From positions 223,763-287,762 of the forward strand of contig NZ_JAIZEN010000002.1 in NCBI RefSeq assembly GCF_024189295.1: a DNA stretch of 64,000 nucleotides, in the 5' to 3' direction. Below are positions 47,371 through 57,311 of this stretch, piece after piece. The notes under the pieces were generated by a model that worked only from the letters and a program-made list of their open reading frames with translations, made no database searches and was not told where the DNA came from. How positions within the stretch are numbered: position 1 is the stretch's first letter; every line of letters begins with the position of its first letter. This DNA is from Halobacillus sp. A1 (GTDB lineage: Bacteria > Bacillota > Bacilli > Bacillales > Halobacillaceae). The translations under genes and the position numbers were made by a program.

Positions 47371-50300
47371 CTAGTGATTTTGTCGCGCATCCCTTAGTAC
47401 TACAGATGCCTCACCGAAAAATTCATAAAGTTTATCTAGACAGCTTTCAGAAGCCGATAAAGCAAATAATTCATCTAACTGGACAGTCTTCCGATCTTCC
47501 GAAGTGAAAATGATGACCGGTGTATTACCCGGGAAATACGCAGCTAACTTCCTGAGCCTTGCAATAACTTCTTGCTTCTCCTCTATTGAAGTTTTTATAA
47601 ACAACCTTTTTGCTTCTTGAGTTGGAAAGTCTTCTTCATTGAACGGATAAATCTTATTGATAACCCACTGTTTTTTACCATTTCTATCTTCTACTTTTCC
47701 TTCAATCAATGCCAGTTGATTTTCGTTCAGCCATTTTTTCGCTTCTCTGTGAGCCTCTGGAAATAAAACGGCATCCACTTCATTCGTTTCATCACTCAAC
47801 GTCAAAAATGACATCGGATCGCCGCGCTTCGTTCTAATCTCTTTGATTTCATCAACCACAGCTGCTGTTTTCGATCGAGGAAGCGAGCCTTTTTCCAAAC
47901 TTTCCGATAGCGTCATGTAGCCTTGGGTATTCAATTCTTTTCGATGTTCTTCCAATGGATGGCTTGAAAGATATGTTCCAAGAACATCCTTTTCCATCGA
48001 TAGCTGTTTTAAGGCGGGGAACGGATCCATGACCGCCAGCTCTCCCTCTAGCTCTAAGTCTGAGCTGAACAATCCTGGCTGATCTTGGAATTCTTTGAAT
48101 AGTTCTCCTTGTTCTAAGGCCTGGTCGATACTGGCTAGCAAACTGGCCCGGTTTTGCTGTAGTTCATCAAAGGCACCTGCCATGATCAAGGATTCAATCG
48201 TTGCTCTTGAAATCTCTTTAGATGGTACACGCAAACAAAAATCGTTCAAATGTTTATATGGCCCGTTCATGCGTTCTTCTATAATGGCCTGGGCAGCCTG
48301 GTAACCTACTCCTTTAATAGACAGGAAACCGATTCTTATACTTCCACTCTCATCAATAGCATAAGAAAAACTTTGATTGACTGAAGGAGGCTTTACCTTT
48401 AAGCCAAATTCCTTTGCTTCTCTAATAAAAACAGCTATTTTTTCACGATCCCCTACCGTGGAGTTCATAAGTTCTGCGATAAAAATAGCAGGAAAATGAG
48501 CTTTTAAATAAGCAAGCTGGTAGGAAATTACACTGTATGCTACAGCATGACTTCTATTAAAACCGTAATTTGAAAACCTGACGATCCATTCAAAAAGCTG
48601 ATCTGCCACTTGCTCTTCGTACCCGTTCTTAATCGATCTTTGCACGAATTGCTGTTGCTGATGTTCTAAAATGCTCTTTTGTTTTTTGCTCACTGCTCTT
48701 CTTAATAAATCAGCTTCTCCTAAAGAATAACCAGCTATTTTCTGAGCCACCTGCATAATCTGTTCCTGATATACAAGGACACCGAACGTATTCTCTAAAA
48801 TCGGTTTCACATCAGGATGAGGATATTGAACGGCTTCTTCTCCATGTTTTCTTTTGATATATAACGGGATATACTCCATAGGTCCGGGTCTGTATAAGGC
48901 ATTAACTGCGACTACATCTTCAAAATGTGTCGGCTTCAACCTTTTCAGAACACCTTTCATACCCTGAGATTCCAGTTGAAAGACTCCGTTACTCCAGCCT
49001 TTTTGCAATAAGGTAAACGTTTTTTTGTCATTTAACGTAATGGCATCACTAGTAAAGCTTTTATCTTTATATTTTCTGATTTTATCTTCGATTTTTCGAA
49101 TCAGAGATAAATTTCTCAGTCCTAAGAAATCCATTTTCAACAGTCCGATTGCCTCTAAATCGCCCATAGCCATCTGAGTTAGATGAACGTGATCCTGGCC
49201 TTGCATCAAGGCTGTATATTGGGATAATGGCTGTTCACTGATGACTACCCCTGCAGCATGTGTCGAGACATGCCTTGGCAGGCCTTCAAGCTTAGCCGCT
49301 ACTTGAAATACTTTTTGAAGCTGCGCTGAGGAGCGGATGTATTCCTTGAGAGGGTGGGAGTTTTTCACGACTTCTTTTAAAGGTTGAGATGCACCACTCG
49401 GGATATGTTTTAAAATAAACTCTCTATCGCTTTCGTCTACCTGAAATACTTTAAATAATTCCCGTAATACACTTCTTGTAGCGAATGTACCGAACGTACA
49501 AATCTGCGCGACATGCTCTTTACCATACTTACCGGCAACATATTCAATTACTTCGTCTCTACGGTCATCCGGAAAATCGATATCTATATCCGGCATTGTT
49601 ATCCTCTCAGGATTAAGAAACCTTTCGAAGAGAAGACCATACGCTAGCGGATCGATCCGGGTGATACCGAGCAAATAACTGACAATGGATCCTGCAGCAG
49701 ACCCTCGCCCAGGACCAGCCTTTATACCCTTATTTCTCGCGTATTCTACAAAGTCCCAGACGATCAGGAAATAATCACTGAACTTCATATTCATAATGAC
49801 AGCTAATTCATCTTCAAGTCTGGATTTGGCTTCGTAAAATTGGTCGCTGTATTTTTCATTCAATTTCTCAAAACATATTTTCTTTAAAAACTCATCTGCA
49901 TTTTGAGAACCATTTAAAGGGAAATTAGGAAGTAGCTGCTGATCAATATCAATAGACACATTACAGAGGTCTACGATCCGCTCGTTAGCTTTTAAAACTT
50001 CAGGCCAGAAATCGTTAAAATAGACCTTCATTTCTTCAGGTGATTTCAAATATTGATGCTGTTCAAATGTGTCATCTTTCCAATCACTTTGGGTGCTTTG
50101 ATCTATCGCACGCAGAGCCCGAAAAGCCTCCGCATCTTCTTGAAGCAAATACCTGACATCGTTCATTACTGTCACAGGTATGCTGTGTCTTTCACTCCAC
50201 TCTTTTAAAGGCTTATGAAGCTGCCTTTCAAATTGGCCCCCGTAATCTTTTACTCCTAAGTAAAAATCTCGAAAAACAGACGTCCAATCTTTCATTTCTT

Positions 50301-50724
50301 CTTCCATTCGTTCAAATGTCTGATGAAAAATCGAACTCGCCCACGACGTGTCCGAAACCGTAAGAACAGCAGCTACATGAGGAGCCGCATCTTTTATATT
50401 GTTCATCTCTAATGGCTCACTCAGCAATTGAAGCTGGCTGCTCAATTGCAAGAGAGCCTGGTAGCCTTGTTTATTTTTTGCCAATAATGTGAGAGGAAAT
50501 TCTTCATTTTTATATGTAACTGAAAGTCTCATACCTATAATAGGCTTGATTCCTTCCTCCCTGCACGCTTGATAAAATGAAACAGCTCCACTCATCACTC
50601 CTTCATCTGTCAACGCAAGAGATGTAAAGCCTAATGACTTTGCTTTTTTGACGAGAGAAGGGATTTTAATGGTACTTTTCATCAAACTATAGCCGCTATG
50701 TACTTGTAAGTGAGTATAAGACAT
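47371..50724 (-). CDS. dnaE: DNA polymerase III subunit alpha, DnaE type
   Basis: 1117 aa from the ATG at 50724 (MSYTHLQVHSGYSLM); GAGGTGATT is the ribosome site and nine upstream codons precede it. The PHP domain (1-210) lacks the usual HxH (LQVHSGY), so it is probably inactive. The catalytic core has GPGRGSAAGSIVSYLLGI and MPDIDIDFPDDRRDEVIEY with the catalytic Asp pair. HhH and OB domains follow (about 830-1050). DnaE extends primers on the lagging strand in Bacillus before PolC takes over and is error-prone relative to PolC. It is transcribed alone. Confidence 0.96.
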   Translation of the reverse strand: MSYTHLQVHSGYSLMKSTIKIPSLVKKAKSLGFTSLALTDEGVMSGAVSFYQACREEGIKPIIGMRLSVTYKNEEFPLTLLAKNKQGYQALLQLSSQLQLLSEPLEMNNIKDAAPHVAAVLTVSDTSWASSIFHQTFERMEEEMKDWTSVFRDFYLGVKDYGGQFERQLHKPLKEWSERHSIPVTVMNDVRYLLQEDAEAFRALRAIDQSTQSDWKDDTFEQHQYLKSPEEMKVYFNDFWPEVLKANERIVDLCNVSIDIDQQLLPNFPLNGSQNADEFLKKICFEKLNEKYSDQFYEAKSRLEDELAVIMNMKFSDYFLIVWDFVEYARNKGIKAGPGRGSAAGSIVSYLLGITRIDPLAYGLLFERFLNPERITMPDIDIDFPDDRRDEVIEYVAGKYGKEHVAQICTFGTFATRSVLRELFKVFQVDESDREFILKHIPSGASQPLKEVVKNSHPLKEYIRSSAQLQKVFQVAAKLEGLPRHVSTHAAGVVISEQPLSQYTALMQGQDHVHLTQMAMGDLEAIGLLKMDFLGLRNLSLIRKIEDKIRKYKDKSFTSDAITLNDKKTFTLLQKGWSNGVFQLESQGMKGVLKRLKPTHFEDVVAVNALYRPGPMEYIPLYIKRKHGEEAVQYPHPDVKPILENTFGVLVYQEQIMQVAQKIAGYSLGEADLLRRAVSKKQKSILEHQQQQFVQRSIKNGYEEQVADQLFEWIVRFSNYGFNRSHAVAYSVISYQLAYLKAHFPAIFIAELMNSTVGDREKIAVFIREAKEFGLKVKPPSVNQSFSYAIDESGSIRIGFLSIKGVGYQAAQAIIEERMNGPYKHLNDFCLRVPSKEISRATIESLIMAGAFDELQQNRASLLASIDQALEQGELFKEFQDQPGLFSSDLELEGELAVMDPFPALKQLSMEKDVLGTYLSSHPLEEHRKELNTQGYMTLSESLEKGSLPRSKTAAVVDEIKEIRTKRGDPMSFLTLSDETNEVDAVLFPEAHREAKKWLNENQLALIEGKVEDRNGKKQWVINKIYPFNEEDFPTQEAKRLFIKTSIEEKQEVIARLRKLAAYFPGNTPVIIFTSEDRKTVQLDELFALSASESCLDKLYEFFGEASVVLRDARQNH

Positions 50725-50857
50725 ATCAATCACCTCTTTCTTGTATATCATTATATGGAATTCTTACAGTGGATAAAAGCCTCCTGCATATAACCACAAC
50801 ATTCCGAATAGCTTGGTTAATATATAGGTGTCCACATTCATAGAAAAGAGGGACAAA

Positions 50858-51190
50858 ATGGAAGAACGATTAGTGGTTTCAATGATTCACTGCTTCTTTA
50901 TCGCTTTCGGTGTCATTATGGGTGGTACATTGATCGGAAGTATTGGAAGTTTCTTAACTGGAGAAGCTCCATTGACTTCCATGTTTCGAATAGCTAAAGG
51001 ATTAAGAATTTGGGCTATTGTGGCTGCGATTGGCGGGACGTTCGATGCCATAAGCAATTTTGAACGGGGGATATTCGAGGGCTCGACTTTCGATCTATTC
51101 AAGCAGGTTATGATCATAGTAGCAGCCATGGGAGGAGTACAAGCCGCCCTTTTCATATTTGAATTGCTGCTAGGTGAGGAGGTAGTTTAA
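50858..51190 (+). CDS. ytrH: Sporulation membrane protein YtrH
   Basis: 110 aa from the ATG at 50858 (MEERLVVSMIHCFFIAFG), 5 nt after AGAGGG. Three membrane spans (about 6-33, 45-62 and 82-104) with the YtrH stretch RIAKGLRIWAIVAAIGGTFDAISNFERGIFEGS quoted only by pattern. YtrH is a sigma-E-dependent mother-cell membrane protein. It is divergent from dnaE and followed immediately by ytrI. Confidence 0.9.
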   Translation: MEERLVVSMIHCFFIAFGVIMGGTLIGSIGSFLTGEAPLTSMFRIAKGLRIWAIVAAIGGTFDAISNFERGIFEGSTFDLFKQVMIIVAAMGGVQAALFIFELLLGEEVV

Positions 51191-51694
51191 TTGTACATTC
51201 CTCCGCAATTACGAAGGAGAGAGTGGAGGCGTTTTTATGCGGGGTTCATTTTAGGAGCTATCGCAGGGTATGTGCTTTTTGTTTTTATGAACGATCAGCT
51301 CCATGAACATTTCGAAGAAGAAAACATCCAATTGTCTTCTGATTTGAGTGCATTGGAAGCTAAATATGAAGGCCTGCTGGACTCGGAGAAAGAAGCTGAT
51401 AAAGAAAAGAAGCAAGTGTTGACGATTCAGGAAGTCCAACCGAATTTCTCTAATGCCAAAGAACTTCAAATCGATAAATTGACTCAACATCAGCTCTCCT
51501 CTATGGTCAAAGACCAGTTGCAAAGCATTACAGGCGAAAATATAGAAGATATAGCACAGCAAAGTGACCTTATCATTTCTACAGTAGAGAATAAATCATT
51601 TGAAGTAGAAGATTTTAAATATAAACTTACTGTTGAACGGTTAATCATTACGACTCAGGTCACTCTGCTTTTATCTATATCGTTGGATTCTTAA
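51191..51694 (+). CDS. ytrI: Sporulation membrane protein YtrI
   Basis: 167 aa from a TTG directly after the ytrH stop, with GAGGAGG 8 nt upstream. A basic N-terminus (RRREWRRFYAGFILGAIAGYVLF) leads into one membrane span (about 15-33), followed by a coiled-coil (about 40-75) and an extracytoplasmic domain. It is a sporulation protein, co-expressed with YtrH. Mechanism unknown. Confidence 0.87.
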   Translation: MYIPPQLRRREWRRFYAGFILGAIAGYVLFVFMNDQLHEHFEEENIQLSSDLSALEAKYEGLLDSEKEADKEKKQVLTIQEVQPNFSNAKELQIDKLTQHQLSSMVKDQLQSITGENIEDIAQQSDLIISTVENKSFEVEDFKYKLTVERLIITTQVTLLLSISLDS

Positions 51695-51702
51695 GGGGGA
51701 GT

Positions 51703-52650
51703 TTAAAGTGATTCTGAATACTTCACACAAACTTCCCTCAATTCATTGGCAATCACTTCGGTTTCCTCCCATGTTTCCGCCGAAGCTCCCGACGCCATAG
51801 GATGCCCCCCTCCATTGTGATTAGCAGCAATACCATTGATCACTGGTCCTTTTGAGCGAAGACGCACCCGAATCGTATCCTCTTCTTCTACAAAAAACGC
51901 CCATGCAAGTATTCCTTCTATATCACCAAGCAGACCTACCAGTGCACTTGTTTCAGTGGAAGTCACATCATATTCTTCAAGGACTTCTTTAGAAAGTCTG
52001 ATGGTACTGTACCCTTCTGGGTTTACGGTAAAGTTCTGCAATACATACCCCTTTAATTTGGCAACTTTCAAAGGCGTGCTATACATATTGTCATATAAGT
52101 CGGGCCGGTTAAAATCATAGGTGACAAGTTCGGCAGCTGCTTTCAGTGTTGCTTTTGTAGTACTGGGAAACAAAAATCTTCCCGTGTCCCCGACAATTCC
52201 TGCGTACAGAAGACGAGCTGCTTTATTATTCAACTCAAGTTTCTTGTTCTGTTTAAACAACTGAAAAATCATTTCACAAGTAGAACTGGACGTTGTGTCT
52301 ACCCAATTAATATCCCCGTACCCATCAACATCAGGGTGGTGATCTATTTTGATTAACAGAGATCCTTCAGAGTAACGTTGGTCATCAATCCGGGCTTGGT
52401 TCGCTGTGTCACAGACAATGACTAACGCTCCCCGGTAATGCTCGTTTTCCAATTCATCCATCTCTAATAAGAATCTCAGAGACTCTTCACTTTTGCCCGT
52501 AACATAGACTTTTTTATGCGGATAGTTGTGGCGAATCAATTCTGCCAGTCCGCCCTGCGATCCATATGCATCAGGATCAGGCCTGACATGGCGATGGATA
52601 ATAATTGTGTCGAAATTATTAATTGCTTCACCTATTTGTGCAATAGACAT
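51703..52650 (-). CDS. nrnA: Bifunctional oligoribonuclease/pAp phosphatase NrnA
   Basis: 315 aa from an ATG at 52650 (MSIAQIGEAINNFDTI); the frame is open 75 codons further but only this start gives the family N-terminus. GAGAGGG is 11 nt upstream. DHH-domain motifs: IIIHRHVRPDPDAYGSQ, VIVCDTANQARI, LIKIDHHPDVDGYG, and DHHA1 GGGHPMASGA. It degrades nano-RNA to mononucleotides and hydrolyses 3'-phosphoadenosine 5'-phosphate. It is convergent with ytrHI. Confidence 0.94.
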   Translation of the reverse strand: MSIAQIGEAINNFDTIIIHRHVRPDPDAYGSQGGLAELIRHNYPHKKVYVTGKSEESLRFLLEMDELENEHYRGALVIVCDTANQARIDDQRYSEGSLLIKIDHHPDVDGYGDINWVDTTSSSTCEMIFQLFKQNKKLELNNKAARLLYAGIVGDTGRFLFPSTTKATLKAAAELVTYDFNRPDLYDNMYSTPLKVAKLKGYVLQNFTVNPEGYSTIRLSKEVLEEYDVTSTETSALVGLLGDIEGILAWAFFVEEEDTIRVRLRSKGPVINGIAANHNGGGHPMASGASAETWEETEVIANELREVCVKYSESL

Positions 52651-52782
52651 TTGATAACGATCCCTCTCTTTTACAAATCTTCTTCCTATTATCACACAAT
52701 TTAAGAAGTACAGGTAGTAAAACATAATAAAACAAGCTACAATGGACAGCGTACAATATTTTTTAAGCAGGAGCAGATACAT

Positions 52783-53082
52783 ATGATACTTTTTCCAATT
52801 GCTATACTTGTTTCTTTCGTTCTTTATATCTACTATAAGGTCATGGTTCTCAGGACGAAAGATCCTTTGACACAAGAATATTTGAACAGCAAGGCAAAGA
52901 TATTCTTAGGTGTTTTCATTTTCGTATTCGGCATCAATCAGTACCTTTTTTATGAAACTAGATTGTCCCTATTCATAGGTATTTTATTCTTAATACTAGG
53001 CGTTTTTCAATTTCGTCTAGGATTTAAGGCGAGCAGACATTATAAGAACGAATATGCAAAACTCCGTCAAAAAAGCCGCTGA
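52783..53082 (+). CDS. ytpI: YtpI family membrane protein
   Basis: 99 aa with three membrane spans (about 2-22, 40-58 and 62-82) and a YtpI-like basic C-terminus (RLGFKASRHYKNEYAKLRQKSR). GGAG is 9 nt before the ATG. Function unknown. It lies between nrnA and ytoI as in Bacillus subtilis and ends in a terminator. Confidence 0.86.
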   Translation: MILFPIAILVSFVLYIYYKVMVLRTKDPLTQEYLNSKAKIFLGVFIFVFGINQYLFYETRLSLFIGILFLILGVFQFRLGFKASRHYKNEYAKLRQKSR

Positions 53083-53092
53083 TTTCAGCGGT
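53075..53092 (+). terminator. Terminator of ytpI
   Basis: An 8-bp stem (one G-U) overlapping the ytpI stop codon, followed by TTTTTGTTTTT; it may also serve ytoI on the other strand, where A-rich sequence gives T residues. Confidence 0.72.
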
Positions 53093-53105
53093 TTTTTGTT
53101 TTTCC

Positions 53106-54419
53106 TTATCGGTCAATTAATTGGGCCATCAACAAAGCTTTGCCAACAATCGATTTATTGTGGTGAACTTCTACGTCTACCTTGGCGAATTTCCTTCCAA
53201 TCTCCAGCAATTGTGGTTTGATTTCAATTACACTTTCGAGCTGGACAGGTTTAATGAATAATAAAGATATGTTTTCAACTACTAAATTTCCTTTTTTGTG
53301 TTTACTAAGTAAACGACTGGACGCTTCCGTTATGAGAGAAGTAAACACTCCATATGAAAGGGTTCCTAATTGATTCGTCATTTGTGGCGTTACGGTTGTT
53401 TCCAAAGTGAAATCTTCTATGTCCTCTTCGCTTAATTGAAGTTGGTTAGAGACTAAATCATCGATTGTTTCCCCGATTTGCGGCTGACGCTGCAAATTCT
53501 GTAATGCTTTCAATACATCCTGCCGAGAGACGATACCTTGCAGCTTGTGGGCCTGATCCACGACGGGCATCAGTTCAATACCTTCCCAAACCATCATGTG
53601 CGCTGCATTTGTAAGAGAGGTTCGAGTCTGAACGGTCATCGGATTTTTCGTCATCACTTTTTCTATTTTAACGGTTGGTTCTTGATTGATCACGTCTTTG
53701 GACGTCACCATTCCTACTACACGTTTATTGGCATCAATTACTGGATAACGACTATGCTGTGTTTCCTCATTTAATTCATGCCAGCGAGAGACGTTTTCAC
53801 TCGTCTTTAAAAAACTCGCTTCTTCTAATGGGGTGTAAATATCATCAACTAGAACAATCTCTTTCTTGATCAATTGATCGTAAATCGCACGGTTGATCAT
53901 TGTCGCTACAGTAAATGTATCGTAACTAGTCGAAATTACAGGAAGCTTCTTTTCATCTGCCAGCTTCTTCACTTTATCAGAAGTGTCGAATCCGCCAGTC
54001 ACTAATACGGCAGCGCCTTCTTTCACTGCCAGTTCATGGGCATTTGTTCGGTTACCCACAATTAGTAATGAACCCGCTTCCGTATAACGCATCATCGCTT
54101 CGAGCTTCATTGCCCCAACAACGAACTTATTAAGCGTCTTGTGCAGACCTTCTCTTCCTCCCATAACTTGTCCATCTACCACTTTTGTAATTTCAGCAAA
54201 AGTCAGTCGTTCGATATTCTCTTTTTTCTTTTTTTCGATACGAATTGTTCCTACACGTTCAATCGTACTTACTAAATGCTGATTCTCAGCTTCCTTTATC
54301 GCTCTGTAGGCCGTCCCTTCACTCACATTTAAGGCTTTCGCGATTCCTCTGACTGAAATTTTGCTTCCAACAGATAATGAATCAATGTGCTCAAGGATCT
54401 GTTCATGTTTGGTAGCCAA
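53106..54419 (-). CDS. ytoI: CBS/DRTGG/hotdog-domain protein YtoI
   Basis: 437 aa in four parts: an N-terminal winged-helix-like part (1-65, IDSLSVGSKISVRGIAKALNVSEGTAYRAIKEA by pattern), a DRTGG domain (about 70-185), a CBS pair (about 190-310, VVGMVTSKDVI, MVWEGIELMPVVD) and a C-terminal hotdog domain (about 330-437). The combination suggests a nucleotide- or CoA-sensing regulator; the ligand and targets are unknown. Same architecture as Bacillus subtilis YtoI. Confidence 0.9.
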   Translation of the reverse strand: MATKHEQILEHIDSLSVGSKISVRGIAKALNVSEGTAYRAIKEAENQHLVSTIERVGTIRIEKKKKENIERLTFAEITKVVDGQVMGGREGLHKTLNKFVVGAMKLEAMMRYTEAGSLLIVGNRTNAHELAVKEGAAVLVTGGFDTSDKVKKLADEKKLPVISTSYDTFTVATMINRAIYDQLIKKEIVLVDDIYTPLEEASFLKTSENVSRWHELNEETQHSRYPVIDANKRVVGMVTSKDVINQEPTVKIEKVMTKNPMTVQTRTSLTNAAHMMVWEGIELMPVVDQAHKLQGIVSRQDVLKALQNLQRQPQIGETIDDLVSNQLQLSEEDIEDFTLETTVTPQMTNQLGTLSYGVFTSLITEASSRLLSKHKKGNLVVENISLLFIKPVQLESVIEIKPQLLEIGRKFAKVDVEVHHNKSIVGKALLMAQLIDR

Positions 54420-54521
54420 TTAAATTCACCATTCTTTCCAACTGTACTAGTAATTTACACTGTTATTGTTATTATACAAGTGATACAGTTATCCTGCAAT
54501 TATTCCTCACAATAAAAACAA

Positions 54522-54565
54522 AGCATAAAAAAAAGCCCACGAGTATGTCGTGGACTTTTTATGCT
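54522..54565 (-). terminator. Terminator of ytkL
   Basis: A stem around CCACGA/TCGTGG extended through A/T-rich arms (54522-54542 with 54548-54565), followed by TTTTTTTT on the minus strand. Confidence 0.82.
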
Positions 54566-54567
54566 GA

Positions 54568-55248
54568 TTATAGTTCTATCACATCTCCGGGCTGTAACGC
54601 TTTCCCTTCTCCTGGAGTAACTTTTTCAGCAAAGGCTTCTCCGTCTTGTTTAATTAAATCAAACGTGTTGTAGTGGATTGGGACTACCTGTTTCGCTCTA
54701 ACCCATTCAGCTGCAAGAAGAGCATCCTCTGGACCCATCGTGAAGTTATCTCCTATCGGCAAGAAAGCAAGGTCAATGGAGTTTTGTTCCCCGATCATTT
54801 TCAAATCACTAAAGAGACCCGTATCCCCTGCATGATAAATGGTTTTTCCGTCGATTGTAAGTAAAATCCCCGTGGGCATTCCCGTATAGATAGTCGTGCC
54901 ATCTTCCTCCTCGTAAGAAGAACCATGGAAAGCCTGAGTTAATTTAACTGTACCAAAGTCGAATGAATGGCTCCCACCGATATACATCGGGTGGGCATTC
55001 AACCCCTTATTCCCTAAATAAGTTGCTAATTCAAAAGGGGCTACTATTTGAGAATCACAGCGTTTAGCTATATCAAATGTATCTCCCACATGATCGTTAT
55101 GACCATGAGTCAACAAAATAACATCCGCATGTACATCATCTGCACTTAAATCAGTGTTTCCATTATCCGAAATGAACGGATCGATTAAAATCGTTTTTCC
55201 ATTTGCTTCAACCTTTACTACTGAATGCCCGTGAAATGATACTTGCAC
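54568..55248 (-). CDS. ytkL: UPF0173 metal-dependent hydrolase YtkL
   Basis: 226 aa from a GTG at 55248, 7 nt after AGGAG. It has a metallo-beta-lactamase fold: [12 protein letters not shown], the metal ligands in [24 protein letters not shown] and [11 protein letters not shown]. It is a UPF0173 member of unknown substrate, found across Bacillus. It lies 20 nt after the aminopropyltransferase-like gene and may be read through from it. Confidence 0.93.
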   Translation of the reverse strand: MQVSFHGHSVVKVEANGKTILIDPFISDNGNTDLSADDVHADVILLTHGHNDHVGDTFDIAKRCDSQIVAPFELATYLGNKGLNAHPMYIGGSHSFDFGTVKLTQAFHGSSYEEEDGTTIYTGMPTGILLTIDGKTIYHAGDTGLFSDLKMIGEQNSIDLAFLPIGDNFTMGPEDALLAAEWVRAKQVVPIHYNTFDLIKQDGEAFAEKVTPGEGKALQPGDVIEL

Positions 55249-55268
55249 TCTACCACTCCTTCAAAATA

Positions 55269-56819
55269 TTAATAATTTTGCCAAGCCTGTTCATATTTTT
55301 GAATAAGGTTAGGATGAATCAATGTATTCGGTGATAAAGAAACAGACTCGCCGTTACGATTAACAATTTCCCTATCTTCATCTTTTCCAAACACAGTCAT
55401 TGACTGAAGCAGTTCATCTGTTAAAAATTCTGTATCTTTCGTAATTTCGATATCTTCCACTGCAACTGGTTCACGACTCGCCATCAAAAATCCCCAATTG
55501 CCAAAGCTCGGAATATCCACGTGGAAATTCTCTACGTAGAGCCCTGTATCTCTAATCGTAGTGTCGATCGTCCAATAAACTTCTCTTGCAAAGACCGGAC
55601 TCGTCCCCTGAATCATCGAAACGCCTTCGGGTGTGAGATGATTTCTTACTAATGAATAGAATTCCCGGGTATAGAGCTTATTCAGGCTTTCATTATTAGG
55701 GTCGGGCAGGTCTATAATGACGACATCGTACAGATCATTGGACTCTTCCAAAAACTGAAAAGCATCCTCATTAATTACTTCAACCCGTTCATCACCTAAA
55801 GCACCATGATTGAGCTCTCTTAAGTGACGATTATTAGCTGCCAGATCCGTGACTGCGGGGTCCAAGTCTACAAGCGATACGTGATCAACTTCTTCGTAAC
55901 GCAGCACTTCGTGAGCAGCAATTCCGTCTCCCCCACCAAGAATAAGCACACTTTCTTTTTGTTCAGCAGCTTCCATAGCTGGAAGGACCAGAGTTTCATG
56001 ATATCGATGTTCATCTATTGAGCTGAACTGAAGAGAACCATCCAGAAACAGCCTTGTATCGTCTTGATCACGGGTTAATATCACTTTCTGATAATTACTT
56101 TCTTCGCTATGAACAATTGGATCCTTATAAAGTTTCTGTTCGAATGAAAAGGCCACTTCTTCCCCAAAGAATAAACCGCCAATAAGTAAAACCCCGATAA
56201 AAACTGCTGCAGAAACGTGAACAGCCATACGCTTTATTTCAGAGCGAAATAAATAAAGTACAATAGCGGCGACAGCCAGATTAATACACCCGACAAGGAA
56301 TGCGCTTTTCACCATACCCATTTGCGGACGTAAATAAAAGGCAAATAGCAATCCACCGATTAAACCGCCGGCATAATCTGAAAAAAGAACTCTTGCCGTA
56401 CTGCGGCTAAGCTCTACCCCTATTTCGTTCGCTTTTCTGATTAAAATGGGAAGTTCCAAGCCTGTGAGCGCCCCGATGGTGAAGGTGACCATATATAAGA
56501 ATAAAGCGTCCGTTCCATCAGGGGCGTAGGCGGTCATCCCAAACATCATGAAGCTTGAAAAACCTCCGATAAAAGCCACCATGAATTCGATCCAAATGAA
56601 AGTAACGATCAGTTGCTTCATCACTTTCTCGCTGATGCTTGCCCCTATCCCCATACCTGTTAAGAACAGACTGATGGTTATAGTGTACTGTTTGACTCCG
56701 TCGCCTAATATATAAGAGCCTAAAGCTCCAAACAAAACCTCAAATATAATCCCGCAGATTGATACAATCCCGGATGCCCAATAAATGAGGTGGCTTCTTT
56801 TAATTCCTTCTGTTTCCAT
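55269..56819 (-). CDS. Membrane-embedded spermidine-synthase-like aminopropyltransferase
   Basis: 516 aa from an ATG at 56819, 6 nt after CGGAGTG. N-terminal half: seven membrane spans (about 10-33, 45-60, 68-95, 102-122, 144-165, 169-192 and 200-219). C-terminal half (about 230-516) is a polyamine-synthase-like Rossmann domain: SVLILGGGDGIAAHEVLRYEEVDHV by pattern, SLVDLDPAV with the acidic ligand, and VVIIDLPDPNNESLN with the catalytic Asp. It could transfer an aminopropyl group from decarboxylated SAM to a membrane-associated acceptor. The cell also encodes speH, the donor enzyme. It is the last gene of the PspA operon, and a hairpin separates it from the DUF350 gene. Confidence 0.85.
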   Translation of the reverse strand: METEGIKRSHLIYWASGIVSICGIIFEVLFGALGSYILGDGVKQYTITISLFLTGMGIGASISEKVMKQLIVTFIWIEFMVAFIGGFSSFMMFGMTAYAPDGTDALFLYMVTFTIGALTGLELPILIRKANEIGVELSRSTARVLFSDYAGGLIGGLLFAFYLRPQMGMVKSAFLVGCINLAVAAIVLYLFRSEIKRMAVHVSAAVFIGVLLIGGLFFGEEVAFSFEQKLYKDPIVHSEESNYQKVILTRDQDDTRLFLDGSLQFSSIDEHRYHETLVLPAMEAAEQKESVLILGGGDGIAAHEVLRYEEVDHVSLVDLDPAVTDLAANNRHLRELNHGALGDERVEVINEDAFQFLEESNDLYDVVIIDLPDPNNESLNKLYTREFYSLVRNHLTPEGVSMIQGTSPVFAREVYWTIDTTIRDTGLYVENFHVDIPSFGNWGFLMASREPVAVEDIEITKDTEFLTDELLQSMTVFGKDEDREIVNRNGESVSLSPNTLIHPNLIQKYEQAWQNY

Positions 56820-56858
56820 TGCTTTCACTCCGTTAGTCTCTGTATCTCATACACTTGA

Positions 56859-56889
56859 AAAGCCACTATGTAATAGGCATAGTGGCTTT
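56859..56889 (-). terminator. Hairpin between the DUF350 and aminopropyltransferase-like genes
   Basis: A 12-bp stem (56859-56870 with 56878-56889) followed by TTTTCAAG on the minus strand, 12 nt past the DUF350 stop. It probably attenuates read-through into the last gene. Confidence 0.58.
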
Positions 56890-56901
56890 CAGATAAGAAG
56901 C

Positions 56902-57297
56902 TTATGTAATGGCTGCACCTATAACAAAAGCTAATCCTATAGATACACCCATAGATATTATACCTACAGCTGTATTGTTACTCTTCAATTGAGTCTCTAC
57001 TGAAAACTTTCTCGTAAATAATTCAAACAGCAAGTATGCAACCATTTGCAACACAACCCCGCAAATTCCCCACAAAAGAGTATCCATAATGGAATAGCTG
57101 TGATAAATTGCGAAGGAAAGAATAATACATATCCCGATTATTTTACCAGCAATCGACATAGCCACTGCTTGATTTCCAGCTTTCACTTCGTCCCAATCTT
57201 TGTACTGCCTTGTTAGTAATTCAAATATGAACAACCCGATAACGACTACTAATATTCCAACTGCAAAATACCCAACTGTAGCTAAAAGTGGTTCCAT
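56902..57297 (-). CDS. DUF350 family membrane protein (PspA operon)
   Basis: 131 aa with four membrane spans and the DUF350 motifs GNQAVAMSIAGKIIGI, LLWGICGVV and NTAVGIISMGVSIGLAFVIGAA. AGGAGG is 8 nt before the ATG, 14 nt after the DUF4247 gene. Function unknown. It is a paralogue of yshE at 707-1114; both keep the same three signature blocks, but this copy lacks the longer yshE N-terminus. Confidence 0.87.
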   Translation of the reverse strand: MEPLLATVGYFAVGILVVVIGLFIFELLTRQYKDWDEVKAGNQAVAMSIAGKIIGICIILSFAIYHSYSIMDTLLWGICGVVLQMVAYLLFELFTRKFSVETQLKSNNTAVGIISMGVSIGLAFVIGAAIT

Positions 57298-57311
57298 AAA
57301 TATAGCCTCCT

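Noticed and set aside
50780..50857. Possible sigma-E promoter before ytrH (TAATATA ... CATAGAAA)
   Set aside because: The -10-like match would put the transcript start almost at the ATG.
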